NCBI GenBank assembly: GCA_031277615.1 | Contig: JAITMC010000009.1 | Coordinates: 62,001 to 126,000, forward strand | Source: Chryseobacterium sp. | GTDB taxonomy: Bacteria; Bacteroidota; Bacteroidia; Flavobacteriales; Weeksellaceae | Length of the DNA stretch: 64,000 nucleotides | Direction of reading: 5' to 3' | Part shown: positions 9,647-19,020 of the stretch, in pieces | How the letters are laid out: each line of letters starts with the position of its first letter | How positions within the stretch are numbered: position 1 is the stretch's first letter | Notes under the pieces: model-generated | The model's input: only the letters and a program-made list of their open reading frames with translations | Database searches by the model: none | Told to the model about the DNA's origin: nothing | Translations under genes and position numbers: made by a program

Positions 9647-11164
9647 TTAATCTACGTTTTTATACTTTTCAGGGTTGTTAAGCTTACTGTTTGATCTTCC
9701 GTAAAGGAAATACACCAGCCCTCCTAAGAACAACCATGCTGCGGAAAGTTCCAATGCATGGGCACTTAGGTTAAATATCAGATATAAATTGATAACCACA
9801 CCCAATGCTACTACTACTTTATACGCAGGAACCTTAAAAGGTCTGATCAGAGTCGGTTCTTTTTTTCTCATCACCCAAACGGCGATACAAACCAGCGTAA
9901 ACGCAAACAGGGTTCCGAAACTGGTCATATCTGCCAGGGTTGAAATTGGGGTAAATGCCGCGATAAATGCCACTACGATTCCCAATAGAATAATTCCTTT
10001 ATATGGTGTTTTTGTTTTAGGATGAAGCTCACCAAAGAAATTAGGAATCAGTCCGTCTTTTGCCATTCCGATAAAGATTCTGGACTGTCCCATCATCATC
10101 ACCATTACTACGGAAATCAGTCCTACCGTAGCTGCAATGGTTACCACATTACTGGCCCAGTGTTTTCCGGCAATTTCAAATGCATAGGCCACAGGTGCTT
10201 TGATGGCATCCGGATACTTTCCTTCCGGGTTGAAGTCTGTATAATGCATCATTCCTGTTAACACAAGCGACACACAGATATATAAAGCCGTACAGATCAG
10301 TAATGAAGCGATAATGGCAAAGGGTACATCCTTTTTAGGATTAATAGCTTCCCCCGCCTGGGTAGAAACGGCGTCAAAACCGATATAAGCAAAGAAAATA
10401 GCTGCTGCTCCGGAGATAATCCCCTGAATTCCATAGGCCGAGACCATATCTCCTTCGGAGTTTTTAAGCTTTATCTGATCCGGAATAAAAGGATTCCAGT
10501 TTTTCACTCCATCTACAGCGTTGTAAAGATCGGTATTGGAAAAAATAATATAAGCTCCTGCGATCACAACGAAGATTACCGCTGAAGTTTTCATCAGAAC
10601 AATCAGGTTATTGGCGCCCGCCGCTTCTTTTGTTCCCTTTACCAATAAAGCGGTAATCAAAAGAACAAGAATGAAGGCAGGAAGGTTCATAGAGAATCCT
10701 TCGCCCGTATAGCTTGCAGGATCAGAGGTTAGGTAGGCGGGTAAATGAACCCCGAAAATTTTCAGAAATTTGGTAAAATATCCGGACCAGCTCACCGAAA
10801 CCGCCATACTCGCCATGGCATATTCCAGAATAAGACACCAGCCCATTGCCCATGCGAAAATTTCTCCAACAGTTCCGTAAGCGTATGCATAAGCAGAACC
10901 TTCAACCGGAATAATGGAGGCAAATTCTGCATAGCACAAGGCTGCAAAAACACAGGCTATACCTGCAATAATAAAAGAAATGGCCAATGCCGGCCCTGCG
11001 TGGTAATAAGCTCCGGTTCCGGTAAGGACAAAAATCCCACCGCCAATGATGGCTCCTACTCCAATTGCTGTTAAACTCCATTTTCCAAGGACTTTTTTCA
11101 GCTCACTTTTCTGCATATCTGCCTCATAGGCACTTAGCGGCTTCTTAACCCAAATTTTAGACAT
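9647..11164 (-). CDS. APC-family amino acid permease
   Basis: 505 aa with about 12 TM helices. The N-terminal cytoplasmic stretch leads into LTAIGVGAIIGGGIFVLTG, the signature of the first helix of APC-superfamily transporters, where the unwound Gly-rich segment binds the substrate amine and carboxylate. PVEGSAYAYAYGTVGE in TM3 and FFAYIGFDAVSTQAGEA in TM6 also match. The organisation resembles the cationic amino acid transporter group (YfnA/CAT-like). It is an inner-membrane importer or exchanger of amino acids; the exact substrate is not inferable. Single gene with its own terminator. Confidence 0.92.
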   Translation of the reverse strand: MSKIWVKKPLSAYEADMQKSELKKVLGKWSLTAIGVGAIIGGGIFVLTGTGAYYHAGPALAISFIIAGIACVFAALCYAEFASIIPVEGSAYAYAYGTVGEIFAWAMGWCLILEYAMASMAVSVSWSGYFTKFLKIFGVHLPAYLTSDPASYTGEGFSMNLPAFILVLLITALLVKGTKEAAGANNLIVLMKTSAVIFVVIAGAYIIFSNTDLYNAVDGVKNWNPFIPDQIKLKNSEGDMVSAYGIQGIISGAAAIFFAYIGFDAVSTQAGEAINPKKDVPFAIIASLLICTALYICVSLVLTGMMHYTDFNPEGKYPDAIKAPVAYAFEIAGKHWASNVVTIAATVGLISVVMVMMMGQSRIFIGMAKDGLIPNFFGELHPKTKTPYKGIILLGIVVAFIAAFTPISTLADMTSFGTLFAFTLVCIAVWVMRKKEPTLIRPFKVPAYKVVVALGVVINLYLIFNLSAHALELSAAWLFLGGLVYFLYGRSNSKLNNPEKYKNVD

Positions 11165-11316
11165 GTTTTTTTATTTATTAAGGATTTACGAAAATATAAA
11201 AATTTTACCAACCTTAACATTTATTAATAAACTTTCATGATTTATTTTACCAATAACGGTTTAAAAAACTGATTAACACTTTATTTAAATTATTTTACAA
11301 AGTCTCAGTTTTTGTT

Positions 11317-11324
11317 TATTTTTG
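11317..11324 (+). promoter_or_regulatory. -7 box of pnuC, 5 nt before the start codon
   Basis: TATTTTTG is an exact TAnnTTTG match. Only 5 nt separate it from the ATG at 11330, so transcription would begin at or next to the start codon (leaderless mRNA). Confidence 0.55.
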
Positions 11325-11329
11325 ATCGC

Positions 11330-12007
11330 ATGAATTTATATGATCTTTTTGTAAAGCCGTATGAAAATTATTCGGCCTTACAAATTTTGCTGGAGGCTGC
11401 AGGAACTTTTTTCGGAATTCTGAGTGTTTATTTTTCCATCAAAAAAAATATCTGGGTATATCCTACCGGTATTGTTTCTACGCTGATCTACGTATATATT
11501 CTTTTTAATTTCGGACTGCTGGGCGACTGCATGATCAATGTGTATTACACAGCGATGAGTGTTTACGGATGGATATTATGGTCTAAAAATTCTGAAGATC
11601 ATATTCATGTGGAAGTTTCATGGGCCACAGCAAAAGAAAGGATGTTTGCAGGATTTCTTTTTGTGATCAGCCTGGCTTTGGTTACTCTTATTTATTATTA
11701 TAAACCTTATATCGACAATCAGTTTTCCATGGAAGGAACCAGTCTGGGATTATACCACCTCGACTGGGCCAACTGGCTTGATGTGATCACCACTTCCATA
11801 TTTTTAGTAGGCATGTGGTTTATGGCCAGACAGCGCATTGAGAACTGGATTTTCTGGATTATCGGAGATTTTATTTGCATCCCGATGATGATTTTTAAGG
11901 AACTTGGAATCACTTCGGTTCAATATTTGGTATTTACTATAATGGCTATCTTAGGATACCTTAACTGGAAAAAAAATTTAAAAGCAAAAAGTACAATAAA
12001 GTCATGA
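11330..12007 (+). CDS. pnuC: nicotinamide riboside transporter PnuC
   Basis: 225 aa with 7-8 TM helices. The WxxW motif (Trp81 and Trp84 in YGWILW), the core GDCMINVYYTAMSVYG at 65-80 and NWIFWIIGD-(I)-C in the C-terminal half are those of PnuC, a facilitated-diffusion transporter of nicotinamide riboside feeding NAD synthesis. The start at 11330 is chosen over one six codons earlier because the earlier ATG lies before the -7 box. The downstream lipoprotein gene overlaps its stop codon by 4 nt (ATGA), implying translational coupling. No NAD- or thiamine-type riboswitch was seen upstream. PnuT-like thiamine use cannot be excluded. Confidence 0.92.
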   Translation: MNLYDLFVKPYENYSALQILLEAAGTFFGILSVYFSIKKNIWVYPTGIVSTLIYVYILFNFGLLGDCMINVYYTAMSVYGWILWSKNSEDHIHVEVSWATAKERMFAGFLFVISLALVTLIYYYKPYIDNQFSMEGTSLGLYHLDWANWLDVITTSIFLVGMWFMARQRIENWIFWIIGDFICIPMMIFKELGITSVQYLVFTIMAILGYLNWKKNLKAKSTIKS

Positions 12008-12672
12008 AAAATTTATTTAAAATAGCACTTAGTCTTACGGTCATTGTTGGCTTATCATCATGTCTGGCTTATTCTGACGGATATGCTAATAACGGATACG
12101 GTGACCCTTATTATAACGATGGTTACTACTATGCTCCGTCCGGTTATTACGGCAATGGTGGTTATTATGGCAACGATGGTTATTATTATAGAAACGATGT
12201 TAATTATTATTATGATAACGGTGTACCTTATTATTACTACAATTCCGGAAATAACAGAAGAAAGGTATATGTAGAAAGAAGAAATAACGGAACGGTAACT
12301 TCACAGAGACCGAATAACGGTTTCAGAGGCCAGCCTACCGGAAGCGGAAACAACGGCAATAACGGTTTCAGGAACAACAGCAGCAATAATAATCAGGGAA
12401 CCCGAAGCAGTAACGGAGGTTTCAGAAACTCATCAGGAACCCGGAATAATCAGAATAACCAAAACAATCAGGGAACGCGTAATAATAGCGGAGGATTCAG
12501 AAATTCTTCAGGAACTCAGAATAACCAAAACCAGAATCAGAACCAAAATCAAAACCAGAATGGTGGTTTCAGGTCAGGATCCAACGGTGGCTTCAGAAAC
12601 AGTTCCGGTTCTCAGAACACTCCTCCACCAACGACGACTAATACAACGAGATCACAGGGAGGATTTAGATAA
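12004..12672 (+). CDS. low-complexity Tyr/Gly/Asn/Gln-rich lipoprotein
   Basis: 222 aa. A lipoprotein signal peptide ends in LSSC (Cys20). Residues about 22-80 are very rich in Tyr, Gly, Asn and Asp (repeats of the form GYYGND). From about 95 on, it is built from Asn/Gln/Gly/Ser/Arg with repeated units NNGFRN, NGGFRNSSGT and an NQ run near 170-185, ending in QGGFR. The composition is prion-like and very low in hydrophobic residues after the anchor. It is probably surface- or periplasm-exposed and disordered. Its overlap with pnuC is the only functional hint. The degenerate CAG/AAT repeats in the DNA would favour length variation. Function unknown. Confidence 0.8.
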   Translation: MKNLFKIALSLTVIVGLSSCLAYSDGYANNGYGDPYYNDGYYYAPSGYYGNGGYYGNDGYYYRNDVNYYYDNGVPYYYYNSGNNRRKVYVERRNNGTVTSQRPNNGFRGQPTGSGNNGNNGFRNNSSNNNQGTRSSNGGFRNSSGTRNNQNNQNNQGTRNNSGGFRNSSGTQNNQNQNQNQNQNQNGGFRSGSNGGFRNSSGSQNTPPPTTTNTTRSQGGFR

Positions 12673-12691
12673 AACGATTATAAATAAGATG

Positions 12692-12718
12692 ACGGACAGT
12701 TTACACTGTCCGTTTTTC
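12692..12718 (+). terminator. intrinsic terminator after pnuC-lipoprotein
   Basis: A 9-bp perfect stem (12692-12700 with 12705-12713) and a TTAC loop are followed by a T-run. Confidence 0.9.
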
Positions 12719-12731
12719 GTTTAAAATATAT

Positions 12732-12739
12732 TAATTTTG
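12732..12739 (+). promoter_or_regulatory. -7 box of dapF
   Basis: TAATTTTG is an exact TAnnTTTG match, 27 nt before the dapF ATG and just after the preceding terminator. Confidence 0.6.
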
Positions 12740-12766
12740 CTCGTTAATTTTAGATTAAAAAAGAAT

Positions 12767-13534
12767 ATGGAATTTTATAAATATCAGGGAACAGGAAATG
12801 ATTTTGTAATGATAGACAACCGTGATCTGCAGTTTCCTAAGAATAGAGAAATCATTGAAAAATTATGTGACCGCCGTTTCGGCATCGGGGCAGACGGGCT
12901 TATCCTTCTGGAAAATGATGAGCATTATGATTTTAAGATGGTTTATTATAATTCAGACGGCGGCGAAAGTACAATGTGCGGAAACGGCGGCAGATGTCTG
13001 GTTGCCTTTGCCTTCTTCCTTGATATCTTTGAAGACCGATGCAAGTTCATCGCTATAGATGGTGAACACGAAGCCGAAATCCACAACGGAATCATCAAGC
13101 TGAAAATGATTGATGTAGATACAGTTTCCAATGACGGCGAAGATTCTGTTATGAATACGGGATCTCCTCACTACGTAAAATACGTGGAAGATCTGGTGAA
13201 CTATAATGTTTTTGCAGAAGGAAACGGCATCCGGAATTCGGAAAACTATAAGGAAAAAGGCATCAATGTGAATTTTGTAGAAAAAATTACGGATGACGAG
13301 ATTTTCGTAAGAACCTATGAACGAGGCGTTGAGGACGAAACTTACAGTTGTGGAACAGGAGTTACAGCATCTGCTTTAACTTTTCTGCAGAAAAACAATC
13401 TAATCTCTGTAAAAGTTAAAACTTTGGGTGGAAATCTTAAAGTTCATGCTGAGAAAAACGGAAATTCTTTCCGTAATATCTGGCTGGAAGGTCCCGCAAA
13501 GCAGGTTTTTAGAGGAAAAACAGATCTTATTTAA
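12767..13534 (+). CDS. dapF: diaminopimelate epimerase
   Basis: 255 aa cytoplasmic enzyme interconverting LL- and meso-diaminopimelate for peptidoglycan and lysine. The two catalytic cysteines are Cys71 in MCGNGGRC and Cys195 in SCGTGVTAS. The N-terminal FYKYQGTGNDFVMIDN is diagnostic. The start at 12767 lies downstream of the -7 box; an ATG ten codons earlier would overlap the promoter. mltG follows 31 nt after the stop, so the two cell-wall genes probably form one operon. Confidence 0.97.
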   Translation: MEFYKYQGTGNDFVMIDNRDLQFPKNREIIEKLCDRRFGIGADGLILLENDEHYDFKMVYYNSDGGESTMCGNGGRCLVAFAFFLDIFEDRCKFIAIDGEHEAEIHNGIIKLKMIDVDTVSNDGEDSVMNTGSPHYVKYVEDLVNYNVFAEGNGIRNSENYKEKGINVNFVEKITDDEIFVRTYERGVEDETYSCGTGVTASALTFLQKNNLISVKVKTLGGNLKVHAEKNGNSFRNIWLEGPAKQVFRGKTDLI

Positions 13535-13565
13535 AAACAAAACTTTTAATCAACATTTTTTAATA

Positions 13566-14591
13566 ATGAAAAAAACAGCTCTCATTATCGTTCTGCTGGT
13601 ATTTGCAGCAGCAGGATTTTTTGGTTTGAGATTTTATAATACCTATTACGGAAACAACGTTGCGAAGGACGGTTATGTACTGATCCCGCATAAGGCAAGT
13701 TTTCAACAGGTGCTTGATTCTGTTGCTCCGTATGTAAAAGATAAAGAGGCTTTTGAAACCGTAGCCAAAGACAAAGGGCTTGACAGATATTTTAAACCCG
13801 GACGTTACCATTTTGAAGAAGGAGCAGGAAACACCAACCTTGTCAATATGATTAAGGCAGGAAACCAAACGGCCAACAGCTTCAGAATCGGAGATTTCGG
13901 AGACATGTATCAGATGATCGGAAAAGTAACGAAGAAAACGGAACTGGATTCCTTACATTTTGTGAACGACCTGAATGAAATTGCCGTTGAAAGAGGCTAT
14001 AAAAATGCCGAGGACCTGAAGAAATATTTTTTTATTGATACTTATAATTTTTACTGGACGGTAAGCCCGAGAGAATTCTTCAAAAAATTTGATGAGCAAT
14101 ATCATGATTTCTGGACAAGCGAAAGACAGAATAAAGAGCAGCAGTCCGGATTAACGAGAGATCAGATTTATGCGCTGGCTTCTATCGTCTATAAAGAATC
14201 CGGAGGTAAAAAGGATGAAATGAAAACGATTGCAGGATTATACCTTAACCGGTACAGAAAAGGAATGAAACTTCAGTCTGATCCCACCGTGATTTACGCG
14301 ATCAACAAGCAGACCAACTTCAAAGAGCCAATAAAAAGAGTTCTTTATAAGCATCTGACGACTCCATCTCCGTATAATACTTATGCCAATGCAGGAATTC
14401 CTCCGGGACCTATCTGTGTAGTGGATAAAAGCTCTGTAGATGCTGTTTTAGACGCTGAAAGCAATAACTATATTTTCATGTGTGCGGATCCTGCAAGGTT
14501 CGGATATCACAAATTTACAGCCAGCGCAGAAGAGCATGCCATCAATGCAAAAGCCTATCAGGACTGGCTGAATTCGAAAAATATTAAATAA
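13566..14591 (+). CDS. mltG: endolytic murein transglycosylase MltG
   Basis: 341 aa. One N-terminal TM anchor (about 3-22) is followed by a YceG-like periplasmic domain that cleaves nascent glycan strands and sets their length. ASIVYKESGG carries the catalytic glutamate (Glu211), and SDPTVIYA and PGPICVVDKSSVDAVL are conserved in the family. The ATG at 13566 gives a normal membrane anchor. Upstream in-frame Met codons fall inside dapF and are rejected. It lies directly downstream of dapF, consistent with a peptidoglycan operon. Confidence 0.95.
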   Translation: MKKTALIIVLLVFAAAGFFGLRFYNTYYGNNVAKDGYVLIPHKASFQQVLDSVAPYVKDKEAFETVAKDKGLDRYFKPGRYHFEEGAGNTNLVNMIKAGNQTANSFRIGDFGDMYQMIGKVTKKTELDSLHFVNDLNEIAVERGYKNAEDLKKYFFIDTYNFYWTVSPREFFKKFDEQYHDFWTSERQNKEQQSGLTRDQIYALASIVYKESGGKKDEMKTIAGLYLNRYRKGMKLQSDPTVIYAINKQTNFKEPIKRVLYKHLTTPSPYNTYANAGIPPGPICVVDKSSVDAVLDAESNNYIFMCADPARFGYHKFTASAEEHAINAKAYQDWLNSKNIK

Positions 14592-14760
14592 AAAATAAAT
14601 TTAACTTTATTTTAACAAGTCAATAACTAACATTTAGGATTAAAATAATACATATACACTATAAATAATAAACGAATCGTAATATTTTGAAATTCATCCC
14701 AATTAGTAATTTCACAATATTAAGAGGTATACTTTCACGATTTTACACAAAAACTAACTT

Positions 14761-17343
14761 ATGAATCAGACGGAAATTGTCAGTATTTTCACCAAAAAAA
14801 CTTTAGCGCTTACTTTTGTGCTTTCGGCCGCAGCTATGGCTTTCGCACAGGAAAAAGCCGGAGTAACGGGAATGATCGTCAACAAAAACAATCAGCCTGT
14901 TCCCTATGCTTCTGTGACGTTCAGCAACAAAGCCAACAAAACTTTAAGTGATGCCGTACTGACTGATGAAAAAGGACAGTATAAACTGGAGCTTGCCCCT
15001 GGGAATTATGACATCACGGTAGAAGCTATTGATTACAAAAAAAGCATCGTCAATAAAAGCGTAACCGGCCCCGGAAATATCGGTGCCTTATCTATAGAGC
15101 CTGAAGCGACCACTACACTGGATGGGAAAACCCAGGAAATTCAGGGGGTTGTTATTACCGCTGCCGCTACGAAACCTTATAAGGTGGAGCTGGATAAGAA
15201 AACCTATGATCCGTCCCAGGATATTGTAAGCAAAGGAGGAAATCTTCAGGATGTACTTTCCAATGTTCCCTCTGTTTCTGTGGATACGGATGGAACGGTT
15301 TCTATGAGAGGTAACTCCAATGTCAGATTTTTAATTAACGGGAAACCATCGTCTCTTTTAGGAATAGATGACGGCGCGAATGCTCTTCAAAGTATTCCAG
15401 CTGATCAGATCGAAAGAATTGAGGTAATCACTAATCCTTCCTCTAAATTTGAGGCGAGCGGAACTGCGGGTATTTTAAATATTATTCTTAAAAAGGATAA
15501 AAAAATGGGCTTTAACGGAAGTGTAACAGGAAGCATTGGTTACCTTCCAAGAACCAACCTGAATGCCAATCTGAACTGGAGAAAAGGTAACTGGACCTGG
15601 TATGTGAACGGAGGTGGTGGTTATCAGAGAAATGAAAGTACCAGTAAGAATTTAACGATAAGAAAAGATGATATTAGTACGTTAGATCCAACAAAAGCAT
15701 TTCCTTTTACCCAATATTCCAATCAGGACGGAAAATCCAAAAGAGAAGGAGACAATTATAATCTAACGGCAGGTTTTGCTCATGATTTCAATGATAAAAC
15801 TTCGATTAACTTTTCCGGAATGATCAGAAGTTTTGATACTGACCAGAAGGTGCTTAATACCTACAATGAGATCATCTACGATACGCCAGCGAGCTCCAAT
15901 AATCTAATCAGAGAAAGAAACAGTTTCGGAAACAATAAAAATTTTGCTACCCAGCTCGATTTTGGACTTGATCAGAAGATTGGCGAAAACGGTCAGCTTT
16001 TATCTGCTTCTGCAAGTTACCAGACTAATAAGAGTGACGGGACCAACCAGATTGTTCAGAAATCTTATATTGATCATGTACTGCAAAACACCGGAAACTC
16101 AATCAACAATGTAAGTACGGATGCCAAAACGGATACTTTTATCGGAAAATTGGATTATGAGCTGCCTATAGGTGAACAGTCTAAATTAGAAGCTGGTGCC
16201 CGTTATGATTACAACAAAAACACTTATGATTATTTTGTTGATCAAAGTAATAATGGCGGTACTCCCTATACCCGATATGATTTTACCAGTAATACTGTAT
16301 ACTCAGAAAATATTTTAGGGGTATATGCTCAGTTTAAAAGTAAAATCGGAGAAAAGTTTGCTTATCAGTTAGGATTAAGAAGTGAGACCTCAAAAATTGA
16401 TATCAACTTCCAGAATTTTGATGAAACCGGCGCTCCTAAAAATACTCCTGAAGTAAATAAAAACTACACCAAGCTTTTCCCTTCCGTGTTTTTAAGCTAT
16501 GATCTGGCAAAAAATAACCAGTTATTGTTGAACTATTCCAGAAGGATCAACCGTCCACGAGCGTTTTCTTTAATACCTTTCATGTCTTTTGATGATGACA
16601 GAAATTACTTCAGAGGAAACCCGAACCTGAACCCTACCTATGAAAACTCTTTTGAATTGGGGTACAGTTTATCTAAGAAAAAGATCACGTTTAACCCTAC
16701 TTTGTATTTCAAGAGATCTGAAGACGAGCAGAACAGATATCAATATGTAGACGAAACAGGAGCAGTAAATACAGTTCCTTTTAACGTGGGTACAGAAACC
16801 AATTACGGTTTGGATCTAAACGGAACATATGATCCTTTCAGCTGGTGGAAAATGATGCTTTCTGCAGATTTATACGGTTATAAAAACACAGGAAGTTATA
16901 ACCTATTCCCTGAAAACCCAAGAACATTGAATGATTTTTCAGGTTCAGGTTTTTCTTACCGGATTCGTTTCAATAACACCTTCAAACCTACCAAGAATTT
17001 AAGTCTTCAGGTTCAGAGCTTCTACAGAGCCGGAGAAAAGACCGCCATGAATAACAGAAAGGCAATGTATGGTTTCGATTTGGGAGTAAGCCAGACCATC
17101 TGGAAAGGAAACGGAACTATTGGCTTCAATATCCGTGATATTTTCAATACAAGAAAAATGAGAAATTATGCCAACAATGCACAGTTTACGAGAGATATGG
17201 AAATGCAGTGGCAACCAAGACAATTTGCTTTATCGTTTACCTACCGATTTAAGCAGGGTGAGAAAATTGACACCAAACCAAAGGTTAAAAAAGATATTAA
17301 CTCTAATACAAATGGAGACGACGACCAAGGAGGTCCGATGTAA
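14761..17343 (+). CDS. TonB-dependent receptor, outer membrane beta-barrel family
   Basis: 860 aa. A signal peptide (about 1-30, ending AMAFAQ) is followed by a carboxypeptidase-like regulatory domain (about 34-110), then a plug (about 140-240) with VEVITNPSSKFEASGTAGILNIILKK. A 22-strand-type barrel fills the rest. It lacks a neighbouring SusD and belongs to the OMP_b-brl_3-like group rather than to SusC. The substrate is unknown; siderophores, peptides or surface-protein handling are all possible. The C-terminal tail is polar and Asp/Gly-rich. It stands alone after a 169-nt AT-rich gap with no exact -7 box, and ends in a strong palindromic terminator shared with the convergent gene. Confidence 0.9.
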   Translation: MNQTEIVSIFTKKTLALTFVLSAAAMAFAQEKAGVTGMIVNKNNQPVPYASVTFSNKANKTLSDAVLTDEKGQYKLELAPGNYDITVEAIDYKKSIVNKSVTGPGNIGALSIEPEATTTLDGKTQEIQGVVITAAATKPYKVELDKKTYDPSQDIVSKGGNLQDVLSNVPSVSVDTDGTVSMRGNSNVRFLINGKPSSLLGIDDGANALQSIPADQIERIEVITNPSSKFEASGTAGILNIILKKDKKMGFNGSVTGSIGYLPRTNLNANLNWRKGNWTWYVNGGGGYQRNESTSKNLTIRKDDISTLDPTKAFPFTQYSNQDGKSKREGDNYNLTAGFAHDFNDKTSINFSGMIRSFDTDQKVLNTYNEIIYDTPASSNNLIRERNSFGNNKNFATQLDFGLDQKIGENGQLLSASASYQTNKSDGTNQIVQKSYIDHVLQNTGNSINNVSTDAKTDTFIGKLDYELPIGEQSKLEAGARYDYNKNTYDYFVDQSNNGGTPYTRYDFTSNTVYSENILGVYAQFKSKIGEKFAYQLGLRSETSKIDINFQNFDETGAPKNTPEVNKNYTKLFPSVFLSYDLAKNNQLLLNYSRRINRPRAFSLIPFMSFDDDRNYFRGNPNLNPTYENSFELGYSLSKKKITFNPTLYFKRSEDEQNRYQYVDETGAVNTVPFNVGTETNYGLDLNGTYDPFSWWKMMLSADLYGYKNTGSYNLFPENPRTLNDFSGSGFSYRIRFNNTFKPTKNLSLQVQSFYRAGEKTAMNNRKAMYGFDLGVSQTIWKGNGTIGFNIRDIFNTRKMRNYANNAQFTRDMEMQWQPRQFALSFTYRFKQGEKIDTKPKVKKDINSNTNGDDDQGGPM

Positions 17344-17347
17344 TCAC

Positions 17348-17383
17348 AAAAAATCCCGAAAATTAATTTTCGGGATTTTTTTT
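17348..17383. terminator. bidirectional terminator
   Basis: A perfect 28-nt palindrome (17351-17378) is flanked by A-run and T-run. It serves the TonB receptor on the plus strand and the nucleotidyltransferase on the minus strand, whose stop codon it touches. Confidence 0.92.
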
Positions 17384-17834
17384 ATTTTACAGTTTCGGTC
17401 TGTTCAAACTTTACTTTCTCTGCTTCATAGATTCTTCTTCTCAGGTCGCTTGTGGAAAATCTGTGATCTCTTTTGTTATAAAAGATTTCAATTCCTTTTT
17501 CCTCGCAATACTGCTTCCCGGTGAAGTCTCTGTCCATGTAATCATCACCGATGATTCTTACATCAATAACAAAAGATTTCAGGATATCCAGAAGGTCTTC
17601 TTCGGTGTAATAAGGGATGATTTCATCAACCGCATTTACTGCCTTTAGTTGAATATACCTTTCTACAATCGTCTGGCTCGGTTTGTTTTTATTGGGTCTG
17701 TCATGAGACGGATCAATCTGGAGTCCTACGATCAGATAATCGCATACGGTTTTTGCTTCTTCAAGCATTTTGATGTGCCCCGCGTGCAATAAGTCAAATG
17801 AGGAAAATGTAATGCCTATTCTTTGTGTCTTCAT
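17382..17834 (-). CDS. adenylyl/cytidylyltransferase family protein (TagD-like)
   Basis: 150 aa single Rossmann-like nucleotidyltransferase domain. HAGH at 17-20 is the HxGH CTP/ATP-binding motif, and RFSTSDLRRRI near 125 matches the RTxGISTT-type C-terminal motif. The length and organisation fit glycerol-3-phosphate cytidylyltransferase-like enzymes, which activate small polyols for surface polymers, or HldE/FAD-synthase-like cousins. It lies downstream of galE in the same direction with a 154-nt gap, in a neighbourhood of sugar-nucleotide genes. The precise substrate is not decidable. Confidence 0.85.
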   Translation of the reverse strand: MKTQRIGITFSSFDLLHAGHIKMLEEAKTVCDYLIVGLQIDPSHDRPNKNKPSQTIVERYIQLKAVNAVDEIIPYYTEEDLLDILKSFVIDVRIIGDDYMDRDFTGKQYCEEKGIEIFYNKRDHRFSTSDLRRRIYEAEKVKFEQTETVK

Positions 17835-17988
17835 ATTATTTTTAATTAAAATTCCATGCAGTAGAGTCTTATAAACGGATAAAAGGCCGCTAATACAGGG
17901 AATATATTTTACAATTTGGTTTATATTCTTTTTAAATTTTTCTTAGAGCTGATGATTTAAATCAGGATTCAAAGCTAAATAATTTTTT

Positions 17989-19011
17989 TTAATCGTTTCT
18001 GGAATGAAGATATTTCTGCCATTCCCAGGTGGTCCTCAAAGCCTCTTCCAATGAAGTTTCAGACTTCCAGTGAAGTTCCTTTTCTGCTTTATCTGCGTTG
18101 GCATAGGCAATGGTTATATCGCCCTCTCTTCTTGCACAGATCTGGTAAGGAACCTCTACTTTGTTGGCCCTTTCAAAAGCTTTCACCACTTCCAGAACGG
18201 AAGAGCCTTTTCCTGTTCCCAGATTGTAAATATCTATTACTGCTTCACCGCTTTCATCCTGCATCAGTTTTTTCAGGGCACTTACGTGGGCCTTTGCCAC
18301 ATCCACAACATAAATATAGTCGCGGATTGCTGTTCCGTCTTCCGTATCATAATCATCTCCCCAGATACTGAGTTTCTCACGGATTCCCGCAGCCGTTTGG
18401 GTTACATAGGGTACCAGATTATTCGGAACCCCGATAGGTAACTCGCCCAGAATAGCTGAAGGATGCGCACCGATTGGATTAAAATACCTCAACAATGAAA
18501 CTTTTCTGCTGTAAGCTCTGGCAAAATCGGCAAGAATCTCCTCTCCCATCTGCTTGGTTTTTCCATAAACACTCTCAGGGAGCTTCAGAGGGGTATTTTC
18601 ATCGATCGGCATTTTTTCAGCCTGCCCGTATACGGTACAGGAAGAGCTGAAAATAAAGTTGGAGATGCTTCTCTCTTTAAATTCCTGAAGAATATTGATC
18701 AGAGAGAATAAATTATTCTCATAATAGTCTACAGGTTTCAACTGGCTCTCGCCTACAGCTTTTGAAGCGGCAAAATTAATGCAGCCATCAATTTTATGGG
18801 CATCAAACACCTGAGACAGCAGTTCCCTGCGTTTCAGGTCAAACGGATAGAAAATCGGTTTTTTTCCTGTAATTTCTTCAATATTATTTAAAATAAACCT
18901 TTCCGAATTGGAAAGATCGTCTACAATAACGACTTCAAAACCGTTATTGATCAGTTCAACTACGGTGTGGGAACCAATGTATCCAAGTCCTCCGGTAACA
19001 AGTATTGCCAT
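17989..19011 (-). CDS. galE: UDP-glucose 4-epimerase
   Basis: 340 aa short-chain dehydrogenase-type epimerase that interconverts UDP-glucose and UDP-galactose using tightly bound NAD. GGLGYIG at 7-13 is the NAD-binding glycine motif. SSSCTVYG near 122-129 and the YxxxK pair Tyr149/Lys153 (SVYGKTK) are catalytic. RYFNPIGAHPS and GDDYDTEDGTAIRDYIYV are GalE-specific. It starts 9 nt after the small membrane-protein gene and belongs with the aminotransferase upstream to a surface-polysaccharide group. Confidence 0.95.
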   Translation of the reverse strand: MAILVTGGLGYIGSHTVVELINNGFEVVIVDDLSNSERFILNNIEEITGKKPIFYPFDLKRRELLSQVFDAHKIDGCINFAASKAVGESQLKPVDYYENNLFSLINILQEFKERSISNFIFSSSCTVYGQAEKMPIDENTPLKLPESVYGKTKQMGEEILADFARAYSRKVSLLRYFNPIGAHPSAILGELPIGVPNNLVPYVTQTAAGIREKLSIWGDDYDTEDGTAIRDYIYVVDVAKAHVSALKKLMQDESGEAVIDIYNLGTGKGSSVLEVVKAFERANKVEVPYQICARREGDITIAYANADKAEKELHWKSETSLEEALRTTWEWQKYLHSRND

Positions 19012-19020
19012 TTATTTTTT

